This document shows, in pieces, positions 7,974 through 16,947 of a stretch of DNA of 64,000 bases (positions are counted from its first letter, which is position 1; each line of letters starts with the position of its first letter). The translations under genes were made by a program, and so were the position numbers. The notes below the pieces were generated by a model. It was not told the origin of the DNA. It searched no databases and worked only from the letters and a program-made list of their open reading frames with translations. This DNA is from Methanofollis sp. UBA420 (GTDB lineage Archaea > Halobacteriota > Methanomicrobia > Methanomicrobiales > Methanofollaceae), in assembly GCF_002498315.1 (NCBI RefSeq), contig NZ_DAGX01000003.1, positions 108,786-172,785 of the forward strand. The letters are read 5' to 3'.

Positions 7974-9197
7974 CTATGCCTGCACGTCCCCCCGCGCGAG
8001 CGGTCTGGAGAGGTGCCTCCGCGCCGTCGGCGGCACTTCGAACCAGCCTGTCTGTATGGCCCGCGGTCTCGTGGAGATCTCCGGTTCCTTTGATCTCGCC
8101 CCGCAGGTCCGGCACTTATATCCCTTTTCTTTCCCGGCAGATGTCATCCGCGTGCCGCAGACCGGGCAGACCGGTGACCTGACCATCGTGTCCTCTGCAA
8201 GGGCGTCGATGTGAATTTTTTCGAGGTTGAGGGTCCCGTTCTTGTAACTCCCGCAGACGAGGAGAGTGTCACCGGGCACAAGTGCCCGCACGATATCCCT
8301 GAACCCCTTCGTCGGTTCAAAGGCCATGCAGGTGAGACGCCGGTCCCCCTCCTCCAGGACGAGCATGACATGCCCGCCTTCGCCGGTCACCGGCCTTTCC
8401 ACAACTCTCCCGGGGACGCGGTACGACCTCCCCTCCAGCAGGGACCCGATCCTTCCGTCGACCAGGTGGGCGTCCGTGCCCTGGTTCGTCACCCACACCT
8501 GCTCGATTTCGGTCTCTTCCGCCTTGATCAGGGCCCGCGCCCGCGTCACCCATTCCGGGCTCTCGCCGCGGATACCGAAGAGGACCGGGTCAGGAGTGTG
8601 GGGAACGCAGACGACGACATCCTGTGTCCGGTCCACCGAGTCCCAGGTGTGTGGCCAGGTCGCTGCCTCGGCAGCAAAGACCGACGCCCTCTCAACGTCA
8701 CGCGGCGTCCCCCAGGACGCCGCGCGCCGGTACGCCAGGAGTTCCCATGTCCTGTCGGGAAGGACACTTGCGACCGCCGCGGTCGCCCCGATGAGGCCCC
8801 GCCCGTTTTTCCAGCCGCGGTACAGCGCTCCTTCCCTGTCGAGGATGGCCCGCGCCTCCTCGATAGTGCAGAAGTCCTGCGCCGCCTTCCAGTAAAAAGC
8901 CGGGTCGGGTCGGCGCTCTGCCACCACAAGGCCGGGGTTGGTGTTTGTGCAGGAGAAATCCGCAAGCTCCTCGATAAGAGCCGCCGCGATGGCGAATGCC
9001 TCGTCCCTGTCGCCTTCGACCTCAATGCAGACCGCCGCGTTCCCCCGCGTTTTGAAGGGTGCGTTCGGGTTGAGCCTGACCAGCCTTGTCTCGAAGACCC
9101 TCATTCCGGCCTGATCGAGAACCCTGATCAGCCGCGCCCCCAGGTAGGTGGTGCACATGCCTGCAGGCGAGTCGGTGTCGTCAATCCCTATGAACAT
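7974..9197 (-). CDS. tiaS: tRNA(Ile2) 2-agmatinylcytidine synthetase
   Basis: Converts C34 of the CAU-anticodon isoleucine tRNA to agmatidine with ATP and agmatine, so that the codon AUA is read as isoleucine; essential in archaea. The 407 residues begin 'MFIGIDDTDSPAGMCTTYLG', the hallmark N-terminal domain, followed by the kinase-like domain ('GWKNGRGLIGATAAVA'), an OB-fold region, and a C-terminal zinc ribbon with CPVCG and CRTCG. The promoter is divergent from the COG1395 regulator and only about 50 bases separate the two start codons. Confidence 0.95.
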   Translation of the reverse strand: MFIGIDDTDSPAGMCTTYLGARLIRVLDQAGMRVFETRLVRLNPNAPFKTRGNAAVCIEVEGDRDEAFAIAAALIEELADFSCTNTNPGLVVAERRPDPAFYWKAAQDFCTIEEARAILDREGALYRGWKNGRGLIGATAAVASVLPDRTWELLAYRRAASWGTPRDVERASVFAAEAATWPHTWDSVDRTQDVVVCVPHTPDPVLFGIRGESPEWVTRARALIKAEETEIEQVWVTNQGTDAHLVDGRIGSLLEGRSYRVPGRVVERPVTGEGGHVMLVLEEGDRRLTCMAFEPTKGFRDIVRALVPGDTLLVCGSYKNGTLNLEKIHIDALAEDTMVRSPVCPVCGTRMTSAGKEKGYKCRTCGARSKEPEISTRPRAIQTGWFEVPPTARRHLSRPLARGDVQA

Positions 9198-9249
9198 GAA
9201 GCGATTATTTATTAGGATGTCGTACTATATCCACCTTTAACGAGTGTCT
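9198..9249. promoter_or_regulatory. divergent promoter between tiaS and the COG1395 regulator
   Basis: Fifty-two bases separate the two start codons. An ATTATTTATTAGG stretch (9206-9217) and a TACTATATCC stretch (9222-9232) can act as TATA elements on either strand. The short distances imply leaderless or nearly leaderless messages on both sides and probable competition between the two promoters. Confidence 0.5.
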
Positions 9250-10161
9250 ATGTCACAGGAACGTCTCCTCGATATGGTCATCAGCGTCATGCTGACGGCA
9301 GGCTATGAGGTCTCCGAGCGGTGCAGCCTCCGCCCTCGCTCTTTCGATCTCATTGCAGGAAAAAGGGGCGTCCTTCTTGTCATCAAAGTCGTCTCCCACA
9401 TCGATTCCGTGTCAGAAGAGATCTCCTGTGATCTCGACGCCATCGCCCGGCACCTCGGCGCCTCTCCCCTCATTATCGGCGAAAGGGCACGGGACGCCGA
9501 CCTTGAACGCGGCACTGTCTATGTGCGCTATGGCATCTACGCGATCAGCCCGGCGACCCTGTACGACTTCCTGGTCGAGGCCGTGCCCCCCCTGATCTAT
9601 GCCCAGCCTGGCGGGCTGTACGTGAACATCAACGGGGACATGCTCAAGGGACTCAGGGAGAGGAGCCAGCTCTCCCTCGGCGACCTCGCCCGCCACCTCG
9701 GCGTCTCCCGCCGGACGATCAGCAAGTACGAGGATGGTATGTCCACGACCCTGGACGTCGCGATCCAGCTTGAGGAACTCTTCGACGAGGCCGTGGTCGA
9801 GGCGATCGATCTTCTCTCCTATATCCCTGCTCCACCGGAGGCCCGGGACCCGGCAACCGCATCGGTTCCTGCTGATTTCGAGCGGATGGGCATCGAGATC
9901 CACCAGATGCGCCGCGCCCCTTTCCAGGCGCTCGCCGTCATCCAGGAAGAGCGGATCCTGACCTGTTTCGGCACGGCGCAGAAGACGGTCAAGCGCGCTG
10001 CCCTCATCGGGAACATATCCCAGGTCGCCGGAGCCTATGCGATGTGCGTCATTTCAGACTATACGAAGAAAAAGAGGATCGGTAGAACCCTTGTTATCGG
10101 AGAAGAGCAACTGCGCACTCTTGAAGACGGTTCTGACCTCATCGAGATGATCCATCAGTAA
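9250..10161 (+). CDS. HTH-type transcriptional regulator, COG1395 family
   Basis: A 303-residue archaeal regulator. The N-terminal half resembles a nuclease-like or sensor domain ('SFDLIAGKRGVLLVIKVVSH'); the middle holds an Xre/Cro-type helix-turn-helix ('RSQLSLGDLARHLGVSRRT' followed by 'ISKYEDG') at about residues 130-160. The C-terminal half is of unknown role. ATG 9250 is taken over the GTG two codons earlier because of the promoter distance. It sits directly before the thermosome gene in the same direction but a clear TATA box lies between, so they are separate units. Conserved across euryarchaea; the target genes are not known to me. Confidence 0.85.
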   Translation: MSQERLLDMVISVMLTAGYEVSERCSLRPRSFDLIAGKRGVLLVIKVVSHIDSVSEEISCDLDAIARHLGASPLIIGERARDADLERGTVYVRYGIYAISPATLYDFLVEAVPPLIYAQPGGLYVNINGDMLKGLRERSQLSLGDLARHLGVSRRTISKYEDGMSTTLDVAIQLEELFDEAVVEAIDLLSYIPAPPEARDPATASVPADFERMGIEIHQMRRAPFQALAVIQEERILTCFGTAQKTVKRAALIGNISQVAGAYAMCVISDYTKKKRIGRTLVIGEEQLRTLEDGSDLIEMIHQ

Positions 10162-10164
10162 TAA

Positions 10165-10175
10165 GATATATATAG
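10165..10175 (+). promoter_or_regulatory. TATA box of the thermosome gene
   Basis: GATATATATAG lies about 25-30 bases ahead of a likely start of transcription near 10196-10200. A GGTGATT ribosome site at 10211-10217 then precedes the ATG at 10221. Confidence 0.6.
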
Positions 10176-10220
10176 AACTACAAACCAACTATTCTAGCGC
10201 TACACTATATGGTGATTCAC

Positions 10221-11870
10221 ATGTCGCAGCAGATGGGAGGACAACCAATCCTTATTCTTAAAGAGGGAAGTTCCCGCACCCGCGGGAGGGACGCGCAGAG
10301 CATCAACATCGCCGCAGCCAAGGCCGTTGCCGGCGCTGTCAGGACGACTCTTGGTCCGAAGGGCATGGATAAGATGCTCGTCGACACCATCGGCGATGTC
10401 GTCATCACGAACGATGGCGTGACCATCCTCAAGGAAATGGACATCGAGCACCCGGCCGCCAAGATGATGGTCGAGGTCGCGAAGACTCAGGACGACGAGG
10501 TCGGCGACGGTACCACCACCGCAGTCGTCGTGGCCGGCGAGCTTCTCAAGCGCGCCGAGGACCTCCTCGAGCAGGACGTCCACCCGACAGTCATCGCCCA
10601 CGGCTACCGGATGGCGGCCGAGAAGGCGATCGAGATCGTCAGAGAACTTGCCATCGACGTCAAGCCCGGCGACTCCGAGATCCTCATGAAGATCGCGGGT
10701 ACCGCCATGACGGGCAAGGGCGCAGAGGCCGCAAAGGACAAGCTCTGTGACCTCGTTGTCAGGGCCGTCACCATGGTCGCCGACGAAGACGGCACCATCG
10801 ACACCGACTACGTGAAGATCGAGAAGAAGGTCGGCGGTTCCATCGAGGACTCCGCAATTGTCGAAGGCATGCTCATCGACAAGGAGCGTGTCCACCCGGC
10901 AATGCCGAAGAAGGTCGAAGACGCAAAGATCCTCCTCCTCAACGCCGCAGTCGAGTTCAAGAAGACCGAAGTCGACGCCGAGATCAACATCACGAGCCCC
11001 GACCAGCTCCAGATGTTCCTCGACGAGGAAGAGCGGATGATCCGGAACATCGTCGACAAGATCGTTGCCTCCGGTGCAAACGTCCTCTTCTGCCAGAAGG
11101 GCATTGACGACATCGCCCAGCACTACCTTGCGAAGGCCGGTGTCTTTGCCGCTCGCCGCGTGAAGAAGTCCGACATGGAGAAGCTCTCCCGTGCAACCGG
11201 TGCGAACCTTGTCTCCTCCGTCGACGCCATCACCCCCGAGGAACTTGGCTTTGCCGGTATCGTCGAGGAGAGGAAGGTCTCTGGCGAAGACATGACCTTC
11301 GTCGAGAAGTGCAAGAACCCGAAGGCGGTCTCCATCATCATCAAGGGCGGCACCGAGCACGTCGTCGACGAGCTTGACCGCGCTATGGAGGACGCCCTCC
11401 GTGTCGTCGAAGTCGCTCTCCGCGACAAGAAGTTCGTCGCCGGCGGCGGCTCCCCCGAGGTCGAACTCTCCCTGCGGCTCCGCGAGTACGCTGCAACTGT
11501 CGGTGGCCGGGCTCAGCTCGCCATTGAGTCCTTCGCGAATGCCCTCGAGATCATCCCGAGGACCCTCGCCGAGAACGCCGGTCTCGACCCGATCGACACC
11601 CTTGTCGAACTCCGTGCGGCCCATGAGAAGGGCCAGAAGACCGCGGGCCTCGATGTCTACTCCGGCAAGGCCGGCGACATGCTCGAGAAGGGCGTCGTCG
11701 AGCCCCTGCGCGTGAAGACCCAGGCACTCAACTCGGCCGCCGAGGCTGCCATCATGATCCTCAGGATCGACGACGTCATCGCCTCCTCCAAGTCTGCCGG
11801 CCCCTCACCCGAGGAAATGGCAGCCATGGGCGGCGGCATGGGTGGCATGGGCGGCATGCCCCCGATGTAA
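10221..11870 (+). CDS. thsA: thermosome subunit (group II chaperonin)
   Basis: ATP-driven cytosolic folding chamber subunit of 549 residues. Visible landmarks: the N-terminal 'GGQPILILKEGSSRTRGRDA', the nucleotide motif 'TTLGPKGMDKMLVD' with 'NDGVTILKEM', the catalytic 'GDGTTTAVVVAGELL', the apical domain with the helical lid, 'VAGGGSPEVELS', and the glycine-methionine tail 'GGGMGGMGGMPPM'. ATG 10221 has GGTGATT just upstream; an earlier ATG at 10209 has none. It is monocistronic, with its own TATA box and a hairpin/T-run terminator. Codon use is strongly biased, as expected for an abundant protein. Whether alpha or another paralogue cannot be said without the rest of the genome. Confidence 0.96.
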   Translation: MSQQMGGQPILILKEGSSRTRGRDAQSINIAAAKAVAGAVRTTLGPKGMDKMLVDTIGDVVITNDGVTILKEMDIEHPAAKMMVEVAKTQDDEVGDGTTTAVVVAGELLKRAEDLLEQDVHPTVIAHGYRMAAEKAIEIVRELAIDVKPGDSEILMKIAGTAMTGKGAEAAKDKLCDLVVRAVTMVADEDGTIDTDYVKIEKKVGGSIEDSAIVEGMLIDKERVHPAMPKKVEDAKILLLNAAVEFKKTEVDAEINITSPDQLQMFLDEEERMIRNIVDKIVASGANVLFCQKGIDDIAQHYLAKAGVFAARRVKKSDMEKLSRATGANLVSSVDAITPEELGFAGIVEERKVSGEDMTFVEKCKNPKAVSIIIKGGTEHVVDELDRAMEDALRVVEVALRDKKFVAGGGSPEVELSLRLREYAATVGGRAQLAIESFANALEIIPRTLAENAGLDPIDTLVELRAAHEKGQKTAGLDVYSGKAGDMLEKGVVEPLRVKTQALNSAAEAAIMILRIDDVIASSKSAGPSPEEMAAMGGGMGGMGGMPPM

Positions 11871-11887
11871 ACCTGAATTTTTATCCC

Positions 11888-11912
11888 TGGCCAAAAAAGG
11901 CCACCTTTTTTT
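11888..11912 (+). terminator. hairpin and T-run terminator of the thermosome gene
   Basis: TGGCC, six A residues and GGCCA form a short stem, followed by CC and a run of seven T residues. It starts 18 bases after the stop codon. Confidence 0.65.
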
Positions 11913-12053
11913 CGTGTACATAGATCGTTGAAATAGCCGTTCCGGGTAGTCGGAACGAGCCCACCCGGACCTCCGGGGGCTTTTGCCAGACGTTTCTGTG
12001 ATCTCTGTCTGACCTCTGTCTGAAGGGTTGACGCAGACGTGTCCTGAAGATCT

Positions 12054-12087
12054 CCGGGATTTCCAGATCCCGGGACTCCTGTCCCGG
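12054..12087 (+). other. two mutually exclusive hairpins
   Basis: CCGGGAT (12054-12060) pairs with ATCCCGG (12067-12073). CCGGGAC (12070-12076) pairs with GTCCCGG (12081-12087). The bases 12070-12073 are used by both stems, so only one can form at a time. This is the geometry of an RNA switch, though no gene lies downstream on this strand within reach. Confidence 0.35.
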
Positions 12088-12386
12088 AAGAGTCCGAACC
12101 CGGAGGAACCCGTCGGAAAAAAGGCCTGGATCACGCAGGGCTATGGTGTTGTCGATGGTATGACGATTTCGGGGGTCGCTCTGGCAGGTACGGTGGACCA
12201 GAAAGAAGATGTGTCTTTACCTCATGGGTGATACGAGAGGATGCAATGTGCAGCCTCTATCGGCGAGGACATGTGAAGGCTTCCTGTTTTTCGAGATGCA
12301 ATCTTTCTGGAGAGTTCCCGCTCTCCCTATCGCTCCATTCGGGATGTTCCGCCGCCGGGCATGGTCCGGTTTTAAAAAAGTGAGGG

Positions 12387-12857
12387 TCAGGCCCCGTGCC
12401 CGTTTATCTGTTCGAGCACCTTTGCCATGTCGACCCAGATGATCAGGTTCTTGATGGCCTCGTCCTCTGCCGTCCTGTCTGTCACCTTGATGATCCCCTT
12501 CACGTAGGCATCGCGTGCAAGGGACTCGTCCATCTTCTCGACCTCATCCTCGGAGACCTGCATCACTGCGAGGACATCGTCGACGATGATCCCGACATTT
12601 GACCCGCCTGCGGCCTCGGCGACGAGGATGATGATCTTCTGGTGTTCCCGCCTCTCCCCCTCGGGGATGCCGAGGATGGTCGAGAGGTTCAGAACGGTCG
12701 TGATCTCTCCCCTCAGGTTGATGATCCCGGCGATGTGCGGGGGGGCCCGCGGCACCGGTGTGATCGGCACCATCTCGACGATCTCGCGGGCGAGCGCGAT
12801 GTCGAGGGCATAGCGCTCCCCGGTAAATTCGAATTCCACTACATCTACGTTTGCCAC
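12387..12857 (-). CDS. cheW: chemotaxis coupling protein CheW
   Basis: A 156-residue adaptor that joins chemoreceptors to the CheA kinase. The CheW fold is recognisable from 'VVEFEFTGERYALDIALARE', 'RAPPHIAGIINLRGEITTVL' and 'GIIVDDVLAVMQVSEDEVE'. The start is GTG 12857, preceded by AAGGTGA. It follows the chemoreceptor gene by about a dozen bases on the same strand, so receptor and adaptor are made together. No cheA or cheY is in the window. Confidence 0.93.
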   Translation of the reverse strand: MANVDVVEFEFTGERYALDIALAREIVEMVPITPVPRAPPHIAGIINLRGEITTVLNLSTILGIPEGERREHQKIIILVAEAAGGSNVGIIVDDVLAVMQVSEDEVEKMDESLARDAYVKGIIKVTDRTAEDEAIKNLIIWVDMAKVLEQINGHGA

Positions 12858-12868
12858 GTTTTTTCACC

Positions 12869-14479
12869 TTATGCCAGCTTGAAGTGGTCGAGAGCGCCTT
12901 TCATCTCCGTCGCCATGGTGGCGACCTCCTGTGCGCCGCTGCCGACCTCCTCGGCCGAGGCCGAGACCTCCTCGGCAAGCGCGGCCATGTCTTCGATCCG
13001 GGACATCGTCTCCTTGGTCATGCCGGTCGTCCTGTCCATCCTCTCCATCACCTTGTTCGTGGATGTCGCCTGGTCTTCGGTCGCCTTGGCGATCTCGGAG
13101 ACACTTCCGTGCGCCTCCTTGGAGGCGGAGACGATACGGTTCAGGGCCCCGATCGTCCGGTCCACGCTCTCAATCCCACCCTGGATCTCGTCGAAGGCTG
13201 CCTGGAGATCTTTTGCGGTCTTCTCGCTCTTTGTCTGGATGGAGGAGATGAGGTCTTCGATGTGGTTGGTAGCGGTCTTCGACTCGCCGGCGAGGTTCCT
13301 GACCTCGCCTGCGACGACGGCAAAGCCCCGTCCATGTTCGCCTGCCCGTGCCGCTTCGATCGCGGCGTTGAGGGCGAGAAGGTTCGTCTGGTTGGATATG
13401 TCGTTGATGAGCTTCACGATCTTGGAGATCTCGCGCATCTCCTCGTTCAGCCGCGAGAACTCTTCGACTCCCTCCTTTGTGATCCTCTCGACCGCCTGCA
13501 TCTTGGTGGTCGCCTCACGGCCGAGGCCCTCTGCCTCGTCGCCGATCTGCACTGCGGACTCGGTCGTTGCGAGTACCTCCTGGGAGGTGCTTGCGATCTC
13601 CTCGATCGAGGCGGAGAGGTCTGACATCGCCCTGGCGACCTCTTCGAGATTTTCGAGCTGAGTTTTTGCGCCCTCTGAGGTCTGCTGGCTCTTGGAGGCC
13701 ACCTGCTCGATTGCCCGTGCAATCTCCTCGGCACTCCTGCTTGTCTCCTCGGTGTTGGCCGTGACCTTCTCGCCGACACCGGCGATCTGCTGCAGGACTG
13801 CCCTGACTCCCTCGCGGGAGTTCCGGTAGTTGAGTTTGAGGTCGCGGATCGGGTCGTTCTCCTCGATCGAGACCCTGGCCGTGAGGTCGCCCTTCGCCAT
13901 CTCGTTCATTGCATGCTTCAGTTCCTCGGCACTTCCGGCAAGGAGGCGTGCCCTCTCCTTGGCCTCCAGTTCCTTGTTGACAAGCTGCGTGTTGTCCTGG
14001 TAGATGTAATAGTTGACATCGATCTCCCCGTTCTCGTCGAGGATGGGTACCTGGAAGAGGCGGAGATATGATTTTGTATTGTCTTCCCAGGTGATCTCCA
14101 TGTCAGAGATGGCGAGTTTCCTGGTCTCGAAGGAGGCGTAGAAGTCGTCTCCCGTGGTCTTGATATTAAAGTCGTAGAGTTTCTTCGCCATCAGTTCGTC
14201 GTAGGTGCCGTGCCAGGCCTTCTCGTACTGCTTGTTGAGGTCGAGGCGGTGCTTGTCGCCGGCAAGGACGGCGATCGCCTGCGGGTTGTCTTTCACGAAG
14301 GCGTCGGCCCGTTTCTTCAGTTTTTCTGCCTCTTCCATCTTTACGATGGCACGGTTCACCATTTTTCCCAGAGGTTTGAACTCGTCAGGCACCTGGTCGA
14401 TGTCGACGCGGGTCGAAAAATCCCCGTCGAGTGCGCGTTCCAGGATTGCCTCAATCTTGTCCTGTTTTCCGTTTGCCAT
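12869..14479 (-). CDS. soluble methyl-accepting chemotaxis protein with PAS-like sensor
   Basis: A 536-residue chemoreceptor. There is no transmembrane segment, so it should be cytoplasmic. The N-terminal 60 residues look like a HAMP-type stretch ('ILERALDGDFSTRVDIDQVP'), followed by a PAS-like domain (about residues 60-165), a second HAMP-like piece ('GDLTARVSIEENDPIRDLK'), and a long coiled-coil signalling domain. The highly conserved receptor tip is present ('NQTNLLALNAAIEAARAGEH' then 'GRGFAVVAGEVRNLA'). It probably senses an internal redox or metabolic signal. GAGGG precedes ATG 14479; AT-rich promoter sequence follows to about 14620. Confidence 0.93.
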   Translation of the reverse strand: MANGKQDKIEAILERALDGDFSTRVDIDQVPDEFKPLGKMVNRAIVKMEEAEKLKKRADAFVKDNPQAIAVLAGDKHRLDLNKQYEKAWHGTYDELMAKKLYDFNIKTTGDDFYASFETRKLAISDMEITWEDNTKSYLRLFQVPILDENGEIDVNYYIYQDNTQLVNKELEAKERARLLAGSAEELKHAMNEMAKGDLTARVSIEENDPIRDLKLNYRNSREGVRAVLQQIAGVGEKVTANTEETSRSAEEIARAIEQVASKSQQTSEGAKTQLENLEEVARAMSDLSASIEEIASTSQEVLATTESAVQIGDEAEGLGREATTKMQAVERITKEGVEEFSRLNEEMREISKIVKLINDISNQTNLLALNAAIEAARAGEHGRGFAVVAGEVRNLAGESKTATNHIEDLISSIQTKSEKTAKDLQAAFDEIQGGIESVDRTIGALNRIVSASKEAHGSVSEIAKATEDQATSTNKVMERMDRTTGMTKETMSRIEDMAALAEEVSASAEEVGSGAQEVATMATEMKGALDHFKLA

Positions 14480-14693
14480 TCTCTGAATCCCTCTTCTGTT
14501 ATAATTCTGATGTATAGTTGCTTTAATGAATTAATTTATATTCCTTTCTCTTTTAGTTTTCAGAACCATTATTGATATTTTTATATTGCCCTGTTTAAAA
14601 TTTGCTATATTTAATATTGGGCAATTATGAATGGTCATTTTTCAAAATGGGGTGGCCGGTAAGTATTATAGGTTCGTCCCCCGAGGGGAAGGC

Positions 14694-15065
14694 ATGGGCG
14701 AGCGGTTCATCTTCACAACACACCGGACCACCTGCTACCACTGCCACGAGGACGCCGACCAGGTGATCAAGGCGGTCTCTTCGCAGGCACAGGTGGCGTG
14801 CGCACACTGCGGTGCGACCCGGATATTTCTCCCGCGTCTGGAGGACGTCAGTGCCGAGGGCACGTACACTCCGATCAGTTGCTATGACATCTGGCACCTG
14901 GAGGCGATCGCTCCCTGCAAGCACTGCGGTGCAGAGGGGCCGCACGACCTGATCGTCGGCTGCAACCAGTTCACCACCCGGTGCCACGCCTGCGGGTATA
15001 CGCACTTCTACAAATTCAATCTCGAATACATTGCTCAGTGTCCGATCGGGGAAAAAGAGGAGTGA
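14694..15065 (+). CDS. zinc-ribbon protein of unknown function
   Basis: Not recognised as a named family. The 123 residues contain at least four cysteine pairs of CxxC type (CYHC, CAHC, CKHC, CHAC) plus several histidines, so two zinc ribbons are likely. ATG 14694 has GAGGGGAAGG just upstream; an earlier in-frame ATG at 14631 would add 21 residues without a ribosome site. The frame ends three bases before the 3' end of a convergent MFS gene. No membrane segment or signal peptide. Could be a nucleic-acid or protein-interaction adaptor; this is a guess. Confidence 0.75.
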   Translation: MGERFIFTTHRTTCYHCHEDADQVIKAVSSQAQVACAHCGATRIFLPRLEDVSAEGTYTPISCYDIWHLEAIAPCKHCGAEGPHDLIVGCNQFTTRCHACGYTHFYKFNLEYIAQCPIGEKEE

Positions 15066-15068
15066 CTT

Positions 15069-16493
15069 TCATACTCTCTGCCTGTCCCTCGCCATGAGGG
15101 AGAGGGCGGCGGCGATTGCGCAGACCACCGCCCCGGCAAGGAAGGCGGCATGGAAACCCGGGATGAGCGTTGCGGCCGCGATCTCCGTGTGCGGGGTCTC
15201 AGGGTTGTGGGCGAAGGCGCTGACGATCGCCTGGATGAAGACGGTCCCAAAGACTGCGACCCCGAGAACGTCGCCGATGTTCTTCGCGGTCTGCATGACG
15301 CTCGAAGCGACACCCTCCTCCCCTTTCGGGCTCTGGCCAAGGACCTGGTTCATGTTCGGCGGGAAGTACAGGCCGCTCGTCACCCCGAGGAGGGCGAGGC
15401 CGAGGACGATGACGAAGAGACTGCTCTCCATCGTGAGGGAGGCGTACAGGAGGAAGACCGCGGCGGTCAGGGCCGCCGCCCCGGTGGTGAGGCCCCGTGT
15501 CCCCCGCCGGTCTGAGATCTTGCCGGCAAGGGGGCCGAAGATCATCAGGGTGACCGCAGGAACGGTGAGGACGATGCCGGCAACGGCGGTGGAGAGACCT
15601 TTCACCCCTTCGAGATAGAAGGGGAAGATGAAGGTTGCGCCCGCGAAGGCGAGCATCACCAGGGCGCCGGCGATAGTCCCTGCCGAAAAGGCGCTGTTCC
15701 TGAAGAGGGCGAGGTTGAGGAGGGGTTCCTCGCAGGAGCACTCCCGCCGGACGAAGGCGGCCCAGAAGATGACCGAGAGGAGGAAGGAACCGAGGATGAA
15801 CGGCGAGGTCCACCCCATCTTCAGTCCCATGTTGAGAGGATAGATGAGGAAGAAGAGGGCGGCGACGATGAAGGCGGTGCCCGGGATGTCGAAAGAACCA
15901 CCGGTCCCGCAGGGTTCGGTTTCAGGAAGGAGTTTTCTGCCGAGGGCGATTGCCATGACCCCGACCGGGATGTTCACGAAGAAGATCCAGTGCCAGGAGA
16001 TGAACTCTGTCAGCAGGCCGCCGAGCACCGGGCCGATCGCGATGGCGACCGAGACGGCGGTGGCCAGGGTGCCGAGGGCCCGCCCGCGGACTGTCTGCGG
16101 GAGGTACAGGGCGATCATCGCCGGGCCGACGGCTTCGAGTGCGGCGGCTCCGAGGCCTTGAAGAAGGCGGAAGCCGATGAGATGGCCGAGGGTCATGGAG
16201 AGGCCGCAGAGAAGGGATCCTATGGTGAAAACGGCGAAGCCTCCGATGTACACCTTCTTGAACCCGTGTGTATCGCCGAGTTTCCCGAAGACCAGGAGGA
16301 GGCAGGCGATGACGAGGCCGTAGCCCATCACCACCCAGGAGACGTCGCCGATGTCCTCGTGGAAGTAGGCGGCGATGGACGGGAGGGAGATGTTCACGAT
16401 GCTGGTGTCGAGGGCGCCCATGAATGCTGCAAGGGCGATGATGAAAATGATCAGGCGTTGCTGGTGGGCGGTGGGGGCCGGCGGGGTCTGCAT
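15069..16493 (-). CDS. MFS transporter, EmrB/QacA (DHA2) type
   Basis: A 474-residue proton-coupled exporter with 14 predicted helices. The DHA2 hallmarks are clear: 'FMGALDTSIVNISLPSIA' in helix 1, 'VFGKLGDTHGFKKVYIGG' after helix 2 (motif A), 'GLGAAALEAVGPAMIALYLP', and 'IGPVLGGLLTEFISWHWIFF' (motif C). A second transporter of this class lies 7 kb away (6459-7898), but the two are not close copies. It stands alone with its promoter in the region before the aro operon. Substrate unknown; multidrug export is the usual assignment. Confidence 0.9.
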   Translation of the reverse strand: MQTPPAPTAHQQRLIIFIIALAAFMGALDTSIVNISLPSIAAYFHEDIGDVSWVVMGYGLVIACLLLVFGKLGDTHGFKKVYIGGFAVFTIGSLLCGLSMTLGHLIGFRLLQGLGAAALEAVGPAMIALYLPQTVRGRALGTLATAVSVAIAIGPVLGGLLTEFISWHWIFFVNIPVGVMAIALGRKLLPETEPCGTGGSFDIPGTAFIVAALFFLIYPLNMGLKMGWTSPFILGSFLLSVIFWAAFVRRECSCEEPLLNLALFRNSAFSAGTIAGALVMLAFAGATFIFPFYLEGVKGLSTAVAGIVLTVPAVTLMIFGPLAGKISDRRGTRGLTTGAAALTAAVFLLYASLTMESSLFVIVLGLALLGVTSGLYFPPNMNQVLGQSPKGEEGVASSVMQTAKNIGDVLGVAVFGTVFIQAIVSAFAHNPETPHTEIAAATLIPGFHAAFLAGAVVCAIAAALSLMARDRQRV

Positions 16494-16947
16494 GTGCGAT
16501 CATCAGAAAATCGAAGGGAGATTATTTGAATCGGTCGATTTTTTCGTGCGCCAGACCCTGTTGTCGCCGGGACTTCCTTTCTGCCCCGGTGGGGATGTCA
16601 TCGGTGGTGTGGTGTGTACGTGAAGGAGTATGGTGACTCTTCTCCCGACAAAAACCCGTCCGATCTGGCATTGCGGCCGAAAGAATCTGTCTGGTCCTGC
16701 TGTCTGCTCCCCCCCCCGGCCCCACCTACATTATTAAATACCGTCGATGACTACTCTAGAGACAATGTGTGGTGAATGTTTTTTCGCCAGTGAATGTCTT
16801 TATCTTCACTAGCCCTCGCGAAACCACGCACACAGACATTTCTCTGACCGTCTCCCCCGGAGCGGCGGCGCTGCACGGCGTCTCTTTTAGCTATTTTTAT
16901 CTCTTCTAAAACCCCGCAGTCACAGGAATCTGCGGAGGTGCGTGTTC
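16494..16947. other. 454-base intergenic region ahead of the aro operon
   Basis: Contains the MFS promoter at its left end and, on the plus strand, two TATA-like sites: ATTATTAAATACC (about 16730-16742) and CTATTTTTATC (about 16890-16901). The second is at the right distance for the aro operon. The first could drive a short transcript through 16765-16880; that segment shows no protein frame. Confidence 0.45.
16914..16940 (+). promoter_or_regulatory. leader hairpin overlapping the ribosome site of the aro operon
   Basis: CCGCAG (16914-16919) can pair with CTGCGG (16930-16935) around a 10-base loop. The last two bases of the stem are the first two of GGAGGTG (16934-16940), the ribosome site for ATG 16948. 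The hairpin would begin almost at the expected transcription start, so folding could limit translation of the first gene and, through overlapping ends, the operon. Confidence 0.35.

Larger units (their letters stand above)
11871..12386. other. 516-base structured intergenic region between convergent genes
   Basis: Lies between the 3' ends of the thermosome and cheW genes, so it needs no promoters for them, yet is unusually rich in inverted repeats. GTTCCG/CGGAAC pairs at 11939-11944 and 11951-11956; a tandem CTCTGTCTGA repeat lies near 12003-12022; two mutually exclusive stems lie at 12054-12087. No convincing protein frame. It could hold a non-coding RNA or be a decayed gene. Confidence 0.5.
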
